A DNA stretch of 64,000 nucleotides from assembly GCF_002240355.1 (NCBI RefSeq), contig NZ_CP016353.1, forward strand, positions 6,363,001-6,427,000. Direction: 5' to 3'. A program made the position numbers and the translations under genes. This DNA comes from Prauserella marina. GTDB lineage: Bacteria > Actinomycetota > Actinomycetes > Mycobacteriales > Pseudonocardiaceae. Positions 55,733 to 64,000 of this stretch are shown here, piece by piece. Position 1 is the stretch's first letter. Each line of letters opens with the position of its first letter. The notes under the pieces are model-generated. The model was not told where the DNA came from. It saw nothing but the letters and a program-made list of their open reading frames with translations, and ran no database searches.

Positions 55733-56090
55733 CGAGCCGACCGCGGCCGTGCGATACAAGGAAATCATCGGTTCGGCCCGAAGAGCGGCCGACGATCTGA
55801 GAGCGTGGGAACTGGCGAGAGCCGAAGAGCTGACCGCAGCCATTGCCGCCGCGAACGAGGAGGTCACGGCCGCGGCCGAGCGCGAGGCCGCGACCGAGGA
55901 AAGGGCCACACGCTGGTGGCGCATGGCCAGCGACAGCGTGTCGAGACTGTCCTGGCTCGACGTCGGCACCCCACCCGAGCCCGCGCGCTCGGCGCGAGGT
56001 GAGTGGCTCGACCGCTACGCCGAGGACGTCCGGCCCGCCTATCACGACCTGACCCAAGCCATTCTCAAACTCGGCTGGCGAGCGAGATAG
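55725..56090 (+). CDS. Coiled-coil protein of the ATPase cassette
   Basis: A 121-aa protein with a long Ala/Glu-rich helix (about 12-65, ARAEELTAAIAAANEEVTAA), a short WWRMASDSVSRLSWLD segment, and a C-terminal helix ending LKLGWRAR. ATG 55725 lies eight bases inside the ATPase gene, so translation is coupled. Not recognised; likely part of the same complex. A perfect 15-bp terminator follows. Confidence 0.75.
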   Translation: MTDEPTAAVRYKEIIGSARRAADDLRAWELARAEELTAAIAAANEEVTAAAEREAATEERATRWWRMASDSVSRLSWLDVGTPPEPARSARGEWLDRYAEDVRPAYHDLTQAILKLGWRAR

Positions 56091-56188
56091 TGCCCGTATC
56101 CGGCCAGTAGCCGGGTTTCATTTCCGCTGGTGCGGCCCTTGTGGCGTCGACGTGCGTCCGCGAAGCGGCACCGGCATGATCACAGACT

Positions 56189-56226
56189 GGTTCACCGCCG
56201 TCCACGAGCAGGGACGGCGGTGAACC
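56189..56226. terminator. Bidirectional terminator
   Basis: Perfect 15-bp stem GGTTCACCGCCGTCC / GGACGGCGGTGAACC with an 8-base loop, between the coiled-coil gene and the convergent nuclease gene. Confidence 0.85.
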
Positions 56227-56232
56227 ACCCTC

Positions 56233-58683
56233 TCACCTGCCGAACAGCCGTTCGAGCTTGTCGAGCAGCAGGTAGAGGGCATCGAGCTTGCGATTGCCCG
56301 AAGCGGGGAGAAAGCGCACGACCTGCGGATCGTGGTCGCTCGCCTGGTCGGCGAACTCGGCATTGATGTGCACGACGTCGTAGTCGACACCGAGCGGCCC
56401 TTTCGACACGAGTACGTGGTCGAGGACCTGCGAGTTTCCCTCGAAGACGTAGCTGTAGCGCTCGCGCTCCGGCAGCGTGCTGATCAGCGCGGTCAGCGCA
56501 CCGCCTTCGGTGAGGGTCCGCACGGTGGGCGAGAACGGATAGTCGTTGAGGTCACCGGCGACGACGACGTTGGCGTTCGCGTCGGCAGCGAGCACATCGT
56601 CGACGAAGCCCCTCACGGCCTTCGCCTGCTCGATGCGCTGCACCTCGGAGCCACGAACGGGCGGTTGGTACCGGCCGTGGACGGGCTGGTCACCGCCCTT
56701 CGAAGCGAAGTGGTTGGCGACGACGAACACCGTCCTGCCTCCGAAGACGAACTCGCCGGCGAGCGGTTTGCGGCTGTCGAGCCATGCCGCGTTGCCTGGG
56801 TCGATCCGCCCAGGCGACACCGAGAGCTTCGTCTTGCCCCTTGCGGCGACGACCTCGACCGGCGTCGTGGCGTCCCCACCTTTTCGATCCACAAAGGACA
56901 CCCGATTCGGGTTGAAGAGGAAGCCGACCCTGATGTTGCCGCCAGGCTGCCCGCCGTCGGCAAGGTCGACGGGGTCGATCTGCCGCCACTGGTAACGAGG
57001 CCCTCCCGCCGCCACGATCGCGTCGGCGAATTTGCGCAGTGTCTGCTCGGCCGTGACGACGCCGTCACCGTTGCCCTGCGGACCGTTGTCGTCCTGGATC
57101 TCCTCCAGCGTCACGATGTCCGGAGAAGCGAGGTGATCGACGATACCGCCCGCGAGCGCGTCGAACTTCTCCTGTCCGTCCACGGCGGACAGGTTCTCGA
57201 CATTGTAGGTGGCGACCGCGAGTTCGCCGGTGCGCTGCGGCCTGGTGACCTCGCGCTCCAACCCGTTGTCCTTGACATCGCCAAGTACGTTCGCCAGCAA
57301 CGTGTAGCCGCCGAAGCTGTCGTATTCGAGTGGCCCCGACGTCAGGCCCGTGACGGTGTCACCGGTGTTGGCCTTGGGAAAGGACCGCTGGTCGAAGGGA
57401 ATCAGTGATTCGATCTTCAGGATTCCGGTGTTCGGCCGGTCGTAGCCGAGGTACGCGGTGCCGCCACGAGCGGTGGGGTTCTGCTCCGGTTTCGTCGTCA
57501 CGTACAGCTCGTTGTATTCGGTGCTGCGACCGACGACCCTGGCGTCGACGACGCTCACCAGTTCGCTCTCATGCGCTTCCCAGAAGTCGAGCGCGTACTC
57601 GTCTGGACGCAATGGCAGCTCTTCGATATTGCCGCCGGGCTGGGCCGTCGACACTTCGGGAACCGTGTCAGGGCCGATGTGCAATGGCTCTGGAACGGGG
57701 TTTTCCCTCGATTCCATTGTCCACTGTGCATTCGTCAACTCGGTGAGCGACTGGTAGTTCGACGTCGCGGGATTGTCAGGGTAGTACTCCTTGACGAGGC
57801 CGGTCACGGTCAGCGCGTCGCCGGGAGCTACGGAAGGCGACGTGGAGCCGGTGAAGACGAAGATCGCCTCACTTGTGCGGGGATCATCGTCGGGTTCGGT
57901 GTCCTGCAACCAGAATCCCCTGCTCGACCCGAAGGTTCTCGTCGCGGTGACGACACCGGGAACCCGTACGGTTTCGCCTTCGAGCGGCGATATCCGGGTC
58001 GTCCCCTGCACCTCGTGGATTCTGCTGTCCACCGGTTCGGGCTGTTCACCACCCGGCTGCTCACCGAGGGTGTTGGTGGGGCTCGGCTCTCCAGCCGCGA
58101 AGTCGGCCGCGTTGTCGTCGGTGTCGGTGAGTTCGTCCCTCGCCACCGACGTCGTGTTGCTCGCCGACGGAGCGGGCCGTGTCTCGTTGACCGCCGCCGA
58201 GCCGTAGCCGACGAGGTCGACGATGCGCGATTCCCCGGCACAGTCCACGCTGGTGCGGCAGGAAAGCGGTTCGGCACCGGTGACGAGCGCGACCGTTCCC
58301 GACGCCGCGGCCATGGCGATCGAGCCCGAGGCATCGGGCGTCGGCAAGGCTACCGTGCCACCGGCGCCCTTCGCCTCGGCGACGAGGTACCTGCCGCCTG
58401 GCTCGACGCTTCCCTCAAGCGGCGTCACCTGCCACCTGCTGGCCGCGCTCGGCGCGCCAGGCAGGTACTGCACGCTCAGTCCCGTGAGGTCCGCCGTCGT
58501 CGAACCGGCCGTGGCAAGTTCGACGAAGTCGGTGGTGAGCACGGCGCCGGAGTTGCCGCCTCCCCCGTAGACCTCGGCGATGACGGGACCGTTGCTCGGC
58601 TCGGCGGACACAGCAGGAACAGCGGTCACCACGAGGCCCGCCACCGAAGCGACGACGGCCGCCCCGCGCAGTAGTGAGATCAC
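56233..58683 (-). CDS. Secreted LTD-domain nuclease (ExeM-like)
   Basis: Large extracellular nuclease, about 816 aa. Signal peptide ending VPAVSA; N-terminal lamin-tail domain (VIAEVYGGGGNSG, TTDFVELATAGST); an OB-type module in the middle; and a C-terminal endonuclease/exonuclease/phosphatase domain with ATYNVENL, LEEIQDD, GDLNDYPFSP and SDHDPQV. Start GTG 58683 fits the signal peptide; TTG 58731, overlapping the upstream stop, is also possible. Coupled to the DUF3592-like gene. Probably degrades extracellular DNA. Confidence 0.87.
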   Translation of the reverse strand: MISLLRGAAVVASVAGLVVTAVPAVSAEPSNGPVIAEVYGGGGNSGAVLTTDFVELATAGSTTADLTGLSVQYLPGAPSAASRWQVTPLEGSVEPGGRYLVAEAKGAGGTVALPTPDASGSIAMAAASGTVALVTGAEPLSCRTSVDCAGESRIVDLVGYGSAAVNETRPAPSASNTTSVARDELTDTDDNAADFAAGEPSPTNTLGEQPGGEQPEPVDSRIHEVQGTTRISPLEGETVRVPGVVTATRTFGSSRGFWLQDTEPDDDPRTSEAIFVFTGSTSPSVAPGDALTVTGLVKEYYPDNPATSNYQSLTELTNAQWTMESRENPVPEPLHIGPDTVPEVSTAQPGGNIEELPLRPDEYALDFWEAHESELVSVVDARVVGRSTEYNELYVTTKPEQNPTARGGTAYLGYDRPNTGILKIESLIPFDQRSFPKANTGDTVTGLTSGPLEYDSFGGYTLLANVLGDVKDNGLEREVTRPQRTGELAVATYNVENLSAVDGQEKFDALAGGIVDHLASPDIVTLEEIQDDNGPQGNGDGVVTAEQTLRKFADAIVAAGGPRYQWRQIDPVDLADGGQPGGNIRVGFLFNPNRVSFVDRKGGDATTPVEVVAARGKTKLSVSPGRIDPGNAAWLDSRKPLAGEFVFGGRTVFVVANHFASKGGDQPVHGRYQPPVRGSEVQRIEQAKAVRGFVDDVLAADANANVVVAGDLNDYPFSPTVRTLTEGGALTALISTLPERERYSYVFEGNSQVLDHVLVSKGPLGVDYDVVHINAEFADQASDHDPQVVRFLPASGNRKLDALYLLLDKLERLFGR

Positions 58684-58727
58684 CGAGGAATCTTCACCCA
58701 GGCGGATGAACAGCGGAAGACCCTTCG

Positions 58728-60233
58728 TCAACCCGCCGAGGTCTTGACGGTGACCCCTGAGCCGTCCGCCCTCGCCACGAGCGAAATTCTCCGGTCGTCG
58801 TCACTGAGCCAGCCGGTCAATTCAAGACCTTCGTCGGTCCGCTCGATCGTGAACGACGCTTCTTCGCTCGGCTTGTCGATGTGCGCGCCGCGTTCGGCGA
58901 GCACGGCCACCATGCGCTGGAAGACCCCGGGGTCGACGTCGCCAAGATCGAACAGCTTGTCGCCGGCCGTCGGCTGGATCGTCATCGGTTCCTGGGTCAC
59001 CAGCCGCCCGCTACGCCAGCCGAACGTGTCGCCGGTGTCCGCGCCCCTGCTTGTCGGCGCTTCGATTCTCACGGAGTCCGCGCCGACGACGATCTCGTAG
59101 ACCAAGGTGTCGCCCATGCGCTCGGCGAGCAGGTCGAAGGCTGCCCTCGCGCCTTCGACCTCGAACATGTTCGCCGCGAGCGCGGGAGTGCCGTCGGCGG
59201 CGGCGAGGAGCCGGTCCTCCTCGCCGACGTCGACCGAGATCTCGACGCCGCCGTCGCTGCCCTTGTCGAGGCGCACCGAGTAGCGGTCGGGGTCGCCTTC
59301 GCCGTACCGCTCGCGAGCCAGTTCGATCAGGCCGGGAATGGCTGCGATGTCGACCTCGGTGAGGTCGAAGTACTCTTCCGTTTCCGTGCTGCCGTGCAGG
59401 TCGTCGTTCTGCAGATTGCCGTTGGTGTAGCGGTAGGAATGGTTCTTGCCCGTCGCGAGCACCCGGTTCGGCTCGAACGTCACGTCGGTGAACTCGGTCC
59501 CGTTGGCTGCGACGAGCTCGCCGGTCACGATCTCCAGTTCCGCCGCGTCCAGCAGGTTGGGATTGGTCAGCAGGTAAGCGACCTCGGTGCGGATGGGAAA
59601 CCCGATCGCGGCAATCAGCACGAGCGTCGACACCGCGGTGGGGAGCAGCCTGCTGGGGCGCCGCGCTTCGAGAGGGCTTTGCCTGCCTTCGGCGTTCGAG
59701 TGCGGTGTTCCCCCGTAGCTCGCGCCGATGTCGCCGACCTCGAAGGGCCGCTCCGTGCGCTCAGCCCATTCGGGGGGCACGGCCTCGTCGACGAGGACGA
59801 CGCCCGGATACTTCCCGCTCTGCTTGACCACGATCACCTTGCCCCGCTGGAACGCGGGCGCGGCGATGGGATGGATGGGGTGCTTCGTCTTGGTGCGGTA
59901 GGCACGACCGAAACTCGGCGACACCGTCAGTTCGAGTTCGGCGACGTGGTTGTCGCCGATCGTCGTACTGGTGGGATTCAGCGCGTCGACGCGCGCGACG
60001 GCGCGTTCGCCGTGTTCCTTGATCTGTCGCTTCTCGACTTGATCCGCGTCGATCGTGCCCCGGTTACCGCGAGCGAACACCGAGGCCGTGAAGACCAGCG
60101 GCGTGAACAGACTGCCGATGACCAGTACGGGGATGTAGGCGACGTGGTTGAGCACGATGCCGCCGAACACACCGGTGACGACCATGGCGATAGGCAGGGC
60201 GAACGGGAGTCCGAGCAACTTGACGAGCTTCAT
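58728..60233 (-). CDS. Membrane protein, DUF3592-like, unknown function
   Basis: A 501-aa protein. N-terminal TM pair (about residues 6-26 and 33-52), then a beta-rich part with AVARVDALNPTSTTI, VAELELTV and KVIVVKQSGKYPGVVLVD; another TM at about 198-215, and a long soluble C-terminal half rich in acidic residues (EISVDVGEEDRLL, RRISLVARADGSGVTVK). ATG 60233, with AAAGG six bases before it. Followed directly by the nuclease gene. Not recognised beyond the DUF3592-like N-terminal half. Confidence 0.7.
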   Translation of the reverse strand: MKLVKLLGLPFALPIAMVVTGVFGGIVLNHVAYIPVLVIGSLFTPLVFTASVFARGNRGTIDADQVEKRQIKEHGERAVARVDALNPTSTTIGDNHVAELELTVSPSFGRAYRTKTKHPIHPIAAPAFQRGKVIVVKQSGKYPGVVLVDEAVPPEWAERTERPFEVGDIGASYGGTPHSNAEGRQSPLEARRPSRLLPTAVSTLVLIAAIGFPIRTEVAYLLTNPNLLDAAELEIVTGELVAANGTEFTDVTFEPNRVLATGKNHSYRYTNGNLQNDDLHGSTETEEYFDLTEVDIAAIPGLIELARERYGEGDPDRYSVRLDKGSDGGVEISVDVGEEDRLLAAADGTPALAANMFEVEGARAAFDLLAERMGDTLVYEIVVGADSVRIEAPTSRGADTGDTFGWRSGRLVTQEPMTIQPTAGDKLFDLGDVDPGVFQRMVAVLAERGAHIDKPSEEASFTIERTDEGLELTGWLSDDDRRISLVARADGSGVTVKTSAG

Positions 60234-60294
60234 CGACACCTTTCGCCATTCATGTGATCAGACACATCATCGACAACCGCGAGGCCCTTGGCTA

Positions 60295-60322
60295 TTGGAC
60301 ATTCAGGTAATTGTGGTACAGG
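60295..60322 (+). promoter_or_regulatory. Promoter of the PucR-type gene
   Basis: -35 TTGGAC (60295-60300), 16-bp spacer, -10 TACAGG (60317-60322). Start expected near GTG 60329, suggesting a leaderless mRNA. Weak -10 match. Confidence 0.45.
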
Positions 60323-60328
60323 TTTGTT

Positions 60329-61549
60329 GTGATAGGTCACAACGAGCTGACTGTCGGCGGAAAGGTGCTGCACCGCTGGCTCGCGGTGCGCCGTGGAACG
60401 CTGGCCCGAGAGCTCGTCGAACACTTCGCCGCGACCGTCGCCGACTACCGGCAGCTCCCCAGTGACGAGCTGGCCGACGACATCGTGGCGGCGACCGAGG
60501 AGAACCTGCGGGTGTTCGCGGAGGTTCTGCGCTCTGGCGAACTGCCGACCCCCGCGGCGTTGGCGGGACCGATCACCGAATCGGCGGCGAGGCGAGCCGA
60601 CGAGGGAATGCCGCTGCAAGCGGTGCTCCATGCCTACGGCCTCGGCATGACCGGGGCGTGGAAGGCGATGACGGCGAGCGCGACCGCCGACGATCTGCCA
60701 CACGTACTGGCGTGCACCGAACTGGTGCTCGGCTACGTGCAGCGGGTGACCGGTGCCGTCGCGACCGCGTACCTCGAAGAGCGCAGGCGGATCTCCACCC
60801 ACGATCAGGACACCAAGCACGTGTTGCTGGCGACGCTGCTGCGCGGCGACCCCGCCGAGGAAGCCGCGCGCAGAGCCGACATCACGCTGCCAGAGCAGTA
60901 TCTCGTGCTGACCATCGAGCTGGCGCCACACAGGGACGAGCTCGACCCCTCGGTCGGCACGGCCATCGCCATCAGGCGCAAGCTGCACAGGGTGCAGCGC
61001 GAGCTGGAGCAGTACGCGGACGCGGCGACCCTCTCGTTGCTCGACACGGCGGGCGGAACCGTTCTCGTCCCCTCTGCCGACGAGACCACCTCGCCATCCG
61101 GACTCGTTTCCCGCATGCGCGCCGCTGCGGGGGTCGACATCATCGCCGCGTTCGCCGTCGCGCCCCCTGCCGAGGTCGCGGTACTGGTGCGGCAGACGAG
61201 GGAGGTGCTCGAACTCGCCAAGACCTTCGGCAAGGGGCCTGGGCTCTACCAGCTCGACGACGTGCTGCTCGAATACCAGCTCACCAGGCCGACCGAGGCG
61301 GCGGAGGCGCTGAGCAGGCAGCTCGCTCCACTCGACGTCCACCCTGAACTGCTGCACACGCTGGAGAGCTTCGTGCGCAACGGGCTGAACCGCAGACGCA
61401 CGGCCGCCGAACTGCACATCCACGCCAACACCGTCGACTACCGGCTGCGCAAGACGATCGCGCTGACCGGCCTCGACCCGGGCGAACCGGCCGGGCTGCA
61501 ACGCATCGGAGCCGCGCTGGCGATCAGGAGACGCCGCGCGGGCACGTGA
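60329..61549 (+). CDS. PucR/CdaR-family regulator
   Basis: A 406-aa regulator. N-terminal RsbRD-like helical domain (LARELVEHFAATVADYRQL to VLHAYGLGMTGAWKAM), a GGDEF-like CdaR middle, and C-terminal PucR HTH (LLHTLESFVRNGLNRRRTA, LHIHANTVDYRLRKTI). The frame opens at TTG 60311, but GTG 60329 is preferred from the promoter position. Divergent from the DUF3592-like gene; its stop abuts the convergent GTPase gene. Confidence 0.88.
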   Translation: MIGHNELTVGGKVLHRWLAVRRGTLARELVEHFAATVADYRQLPSDELADDIVAATEENLRVFAEVLRSGELPTPAALAGPITESAARRADEGMPLQAVLHAYGLGMTGAWKAMTASATADDLPHVLACTELVLGYVQRVTGAVATAYLEERRRISTHDQDTKHVLLATLLRGDPAEEAARRADITLPEQYLVLTIELAPHRDELDPSVGTAIAIRRKLHRVQRELEQYADAATLSLLDTAGGTVLVPSADETTSPSGLVSRMRAAAGVDIIAAFAVAPPAEVAVLVRQTREVLELAKTFGKGPGLYQLDDVLLEYQLTRPTEAAEALSRQLAPLDVHPELLHTLESFVRNGLNRRRTAAELHIHANTVDYRLRKTIALTGLDPGEPAGLQRIGAALAIRRRRAGT

Positions 61550-62806
61550 CTATTGGGCACCCACCGTCGACATGGCCTCGCAGCTTCGGACGACGACGGC
61601 AGCCGCCCTGCGCTCCGCCGAGCCGAGAACGGGGTTTTCCGCGTATTCCTGCCACATCCGCAGCGCGGCGATGGCGGTGTCCCTCAACTCGGCCTCACCC
61701 GCCTCGACGCCCAGCCTCGCCGGTGTCGACGTCCCGTATCCGCCGATGAGCCGCAGTGCCTCCTCGCGCAGCTCGGGAGGCAGCGAAGCCCTTCCCGTCC
61801 GCAACGCGGCCAGCAACCGCAGCTCGTGGAACTCGTGAGCGTTGGCAAGTGTTCGTTCGAGCCCGGCGACCAGCGCGCCTGCCGAGGGCCGCGGTTCCAT
61901 GCGCAACACCACTTCGAGCCCGATCAACGCGGACCGCGCCTTGAGTACGTCGGCCCGCTCCGTGAAATAGGCCGTGATCGACTCCTTGAGCTCGCCGAGC
62001 CCGCACCGTTTGACGAGCTGGGTCGCCAATGCCTGGCGCGAATCGACACCCCCTCGCAACAGGGTCGTGGCGAGCCTGATGCCGAAGAGCCCGAACCTCG
62101 CGAGCAATTGCTCCCGCGCGGGTTCGCCCATGAACCGCTCCGCCGAAAGCAGCACCGGCTCGAGTTCGGCCTTGGGAACCGAGGCCAGCGCGGCGAGCAT
62201 GTCGAACTCCGAATCACGCATGGTTCTGGCCGCGCTCGCCACCAGCCCCGCGACGGCGACGATGTCCTGGCACAACCCGGTGAACTCCGCGTTCTTCCGG
62301 TATCGCCGCGCGACCTGCCTCGCCGAGATCAGCGAATCGACCCTGCCGCCGCCGAGTTCGTCGGCGCGCGAGAGCACGATCAACGAGTTGACCGGTGCTT
62401 CCCTGGCGACCGGATGGTCGGCCAGGGTGCGCAAAAAGGACAGTTCGGCGTTGTGCGGATGACCGATCAGGTACAGCACGCCGTCGGCTTCCATGCAGAC
62501 GTTCTCCGCGAGCCCCGCGCCATCCTCGACGGGAGGCGCGTCGACGAGGGTCAGCTCGGGCTGGGACCTGGTCGCCGGAATGTGGTACCAGGCGGGCTCT
62601 CTCGCCTCCGATCGCACGATCTCCTCACCCGCGATCGCGTTGATGATCGTCGACCGTCCGCTGCCAGATGGCCCCGCGACGACGAGCCTGACCGGTTCGC
62701 TGAACCTCGCCTTCTGCCTCAGCAACCACTGTGTCGCACGTGGACTGTCGGCATAGGCTTCCAATGCCTGATCAAGCAGCGACCAGGTCAGGTCGGCGAT
62801 TCTCAC
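61550..62806 (-). CDS. Dynamin/IniC-like GTPase
   Basis: A 418-aa P-loop GTPase. G1 VVAGPSGSGRSTIINAIAG (about 43-60; Arg in place of the usual Lys of GKS), G3 position TLVDAPPV, G4 position VLSRADEL; the rest is helical. Arg for Lys in the P-loop is unusual and may reduce nucleotide hydrolysis. GTG 62806 overlaps the next gene upstream (GTGA), so the pair is coupled. Resembles mycobacterial IniC/IniA pairs in layout. Probably acts in membrane remodelling; inferred. Confidence 0.8.
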   Translation of the reverse strand: MRIADLTWSLLDQALEAYADSPRATQWLLRQKARFSEPVRLVVAGPSGSGRSTIINAIAGEEIVRSEAREPAWYHIPATRSQPELTLVDAPPVEDGAGLAENVCMEADGVLYLIGHPHNAELSFLRTLADHPVAREAPVNSLIVLSRADELGGGRVDSLISARQVARRYRKNAEFTGLCQDIVAVAGLVASAARTMRDSEFDMLAALASVPKAELEPVLLSAERFMGEPAREQLLARFGLFGIRLATTLLRGGVDSRQALATQLVKRCGLGELKESITAYFTERADVLKARSALIGLEVVLRMEPRPSAGALVAGLERTLANAHEFHELRLLAALRTGRASLPPELREEALRLIGGYGTSTPARLGVEAGEAELRDTAIAALRMWQEYAENPVLGSAERRAAAVVVRSCEAMSTVGAQ

Positions 62807-64000
62807 GCCGTGAGCCCTCGCGCGGCGGTCGGGGCCAGCGCCCTCGCCCTTCGGTGCAGCAGATCGAGCTCTTCAAGACCGCGCGTGGCTTCGCGGGCCT
62901 TGTTTCCCCGCTCCGTCGTCTCGGTGTCGATCACCTGCTTGATCCGCTGCGCGGTCTCGGTGATCTCCGCCCGCAGGTCCTGCGCGAGCGCCGTGCACCT
63001 GTCCCTCAGCTCGCGATGGATCTTCCTGACGGTGTCCTTGCTTTCCTTGCCATAGGTCAGGAAAAAGTCGTCCACGTAGCGGTGAGCCGTCGTCTTGGCC
63101 GTAGCCTGCCTGCGTTTGAGCCGGTTGCCGCGCTCTTCGAAGACGCTCTTGGCGCCGAAAGCGGCACCGGCGCCAAGCGAGATCGGGTTGATCAACGGCA
63201 TCCCGGCGAGTGTCGTCGCCAATCCGAACATCAGCAATCCACTGTAGGAACCGCGCATGCCGACGAACAACTTCTGACCGATGCCGAATCGCTCCACATT
63301 GGGCATCCGGAGATTGCCGACATGGTCACGAGGACCACCGGCCAGCAACGATTCCGGGATCGCGTCGTCGCGGGGAGCCACCTGCCTCGCGAGTTTGCGC
63401 GCGATCCATTCGAACCGGTCGAGCAACCACGCCGAGTTCGTCTCGGCGACCGAGGTCAGGTTGACCTTCAGCCAGGCACCGAACTCGTCCCAGTCCTTGG
63501 CCGGATCCGCGACGTCGAAGTATTCGTCGGCCTCCCGCAGGATCTGCCGCGTTCGCTCCCGCAGATCGAAGTCGAGGTCGGCGGTCAGATCGGCGACCTC
63601 GTCGGCGAGCACCGTCTGCCAGCGCGCCGCCTCCCGCTGCAACTCCTCCGCCTTGCGCCCAGCGGCTCTCCACCTCGCCGTCAGTTCCTCGGTGCTTCCC
63701 TGCCTCAACTCTTCGAGGGTGTGCCGCAGCGGGACCACTAGTTGCCGCACGGTGCCGTCGATCAGCGCGGAGACCGAACGCCTTCGCAGCAACTCGACGT
63801 GCCCCATCAAGTCCTGGTGCAGATAGCGAACCAGTGCGCCGTAACCCGATTCCTCGTTGAGTTTCGCGTCCCCCGTGCGCGCTGCCGCGAGCCGCAGTGT
63901 CGCCGAGACGGGCAGGACGGCGGCGGGAAGCCCGTCGCGGGCGAGCCGTGCCTTGTTTCGTTCGGCGACGGCCCGCCAATCGGGAACGAGATCGATCTTG
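62803..64000 (-). CDS. Dynamin/IniA-like GTPase, C-terminal part (cut by window end)
   Basis: Large GTPase continuing past base 64000; the first visible residues read KIDLVPDWRAVAERNK, the G4 motif, so the G1 motif lies outside. The rest (about 400 aa) has the dynamin-like helical stalk and a hydrophobic paddle LLMFGLATTLAGMPLINPIS (about 200-155 residues from the end). The apparent TTG/ATG start near 63810 is not real: coding continues across it. Partner of the following GTPase. Confidence 0.85.
   Translation of the reverse strand, partial: KIDLVPDWRAVAERNKARLARDGLPAAVLPVSATLRLAAARTGDAKLNEESGYGALVRYLHQDLMGHVELLRRRSVSALIDGTVRQLVVPLRHTLEELRQGSTEELTARWRAAGRKAEELQREAARWQTVLADEVADLTADLDFDLRERTRQILREADEYFDVADPAKDWDEFGAWLKVNLTSVAETNSAWLLDRFEWIARKLARQVAPRDDAIPESLLAGGPRDHVGNLRMPNVERFGIGQKLFVGMRGSYSGLLMFGLATTLAGMPLINPISLGAGAAFGAKSVFEERGNRLKRRQATAKTTAHRYVDDFFLTYGKESKDTVRKIHRELRDRCTALAQDLRAEITETAQRIKQVIDTETTERGNKAREATRGLEELDLLHRRARALAPTAARGLTA

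Noticed and set aside
60252-60267. ATGTG-N6-CACAT dyad upstream of the PucR-type gene
   Set aside because: Only 5-bp arms; too weak to call an operator.
63600-63810. Start of the last GTPase at 63810
   Set aside because: Translation upstream of it gives KIDLVPDW and other dynamin-family sequence, so the gene continues beyond the window.

Overview
This 64-kb window is GC-rich actinobacterial chromosome. The best fit is Pseudonocardiaceae (Amycolatopsis/Prauserella/Saccharomonospora-like); that family call is inference. The support is GTG/TTG starts, leaderless-looking promoters, DUF397 and DUF574 genes, and a backbone order asd-ask / leuA / recR-ybaB-amidase-dnaX that matches what I recall of mycobacteria (Rv3708c to Rv3721c).

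Left part (1-11.5 kb): the 5' end of a catalase gene with its Fur-family regulator; a TetR/MFS efflux operon with a palindromic operator; a second MFS gene; a small lipoprotein; a DUF418 membrane protein; asd and ask (ask has an internal start for a regulatory beta subunit); a nitroreductase; and leuA behind a Leu-codon leader peptide with a pseudoknot-capable leader.

Accessory insert (11.5-22.4 kb): DedA, a WYL regulator, an SDR, a striking repeat block (18-bp tandem repeats, then five forward and five inverted 21-bp units), a LysR/EamA divergent pair and a complete dipeptide ABC operon (SBP, B, C, D, F).

Core block (22.4-33.4 kb): a small P-loop kinase, recR, ybaB, an amidase, dnaX, SRP RNA, an OmpR-type two-component pair, a membrane-anchored protein, DUF397 and HTH-DUF5753 regulators, and 6-phosphogluconate dehydrogenase.

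Metabolic/transport block (33.4-46.2 kb): 4-hydroxybenzoate hydroxylase with an IclR regulator, a TrkH/TrkA potassium system, a MetE-C-like methyltransferase, a NarL-type two-component pair, a SIS sugar isomerase-like gene, a short transketolase, an SDR, a membrane protein, a DUF574 methyltransferase and tRNA-Ser(GGA).

Right part (46.2-64 kb): a cluster of five alpha/beta hydrolases around an AraC regulator, one with its nucleophile Ser replaced by Ala. Next comes a four-gene cassette of two helical-hairpin proteins, a soluble three-module FtsK/EccC-like ATPase and a coiled-coil protein; this is the best candidate for an undescribed system. Then a secreted LTD-nuclease, a DUF3592-like membrane protein, a PucR-type regulator and two coupled dynamin/IniA-like GTPases, the last cut by the window edge.

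A family of exact 21-bp-period repeats occurs at three separate intergenic sites (14.2-14.5, 25.0 and 43.5 kb).
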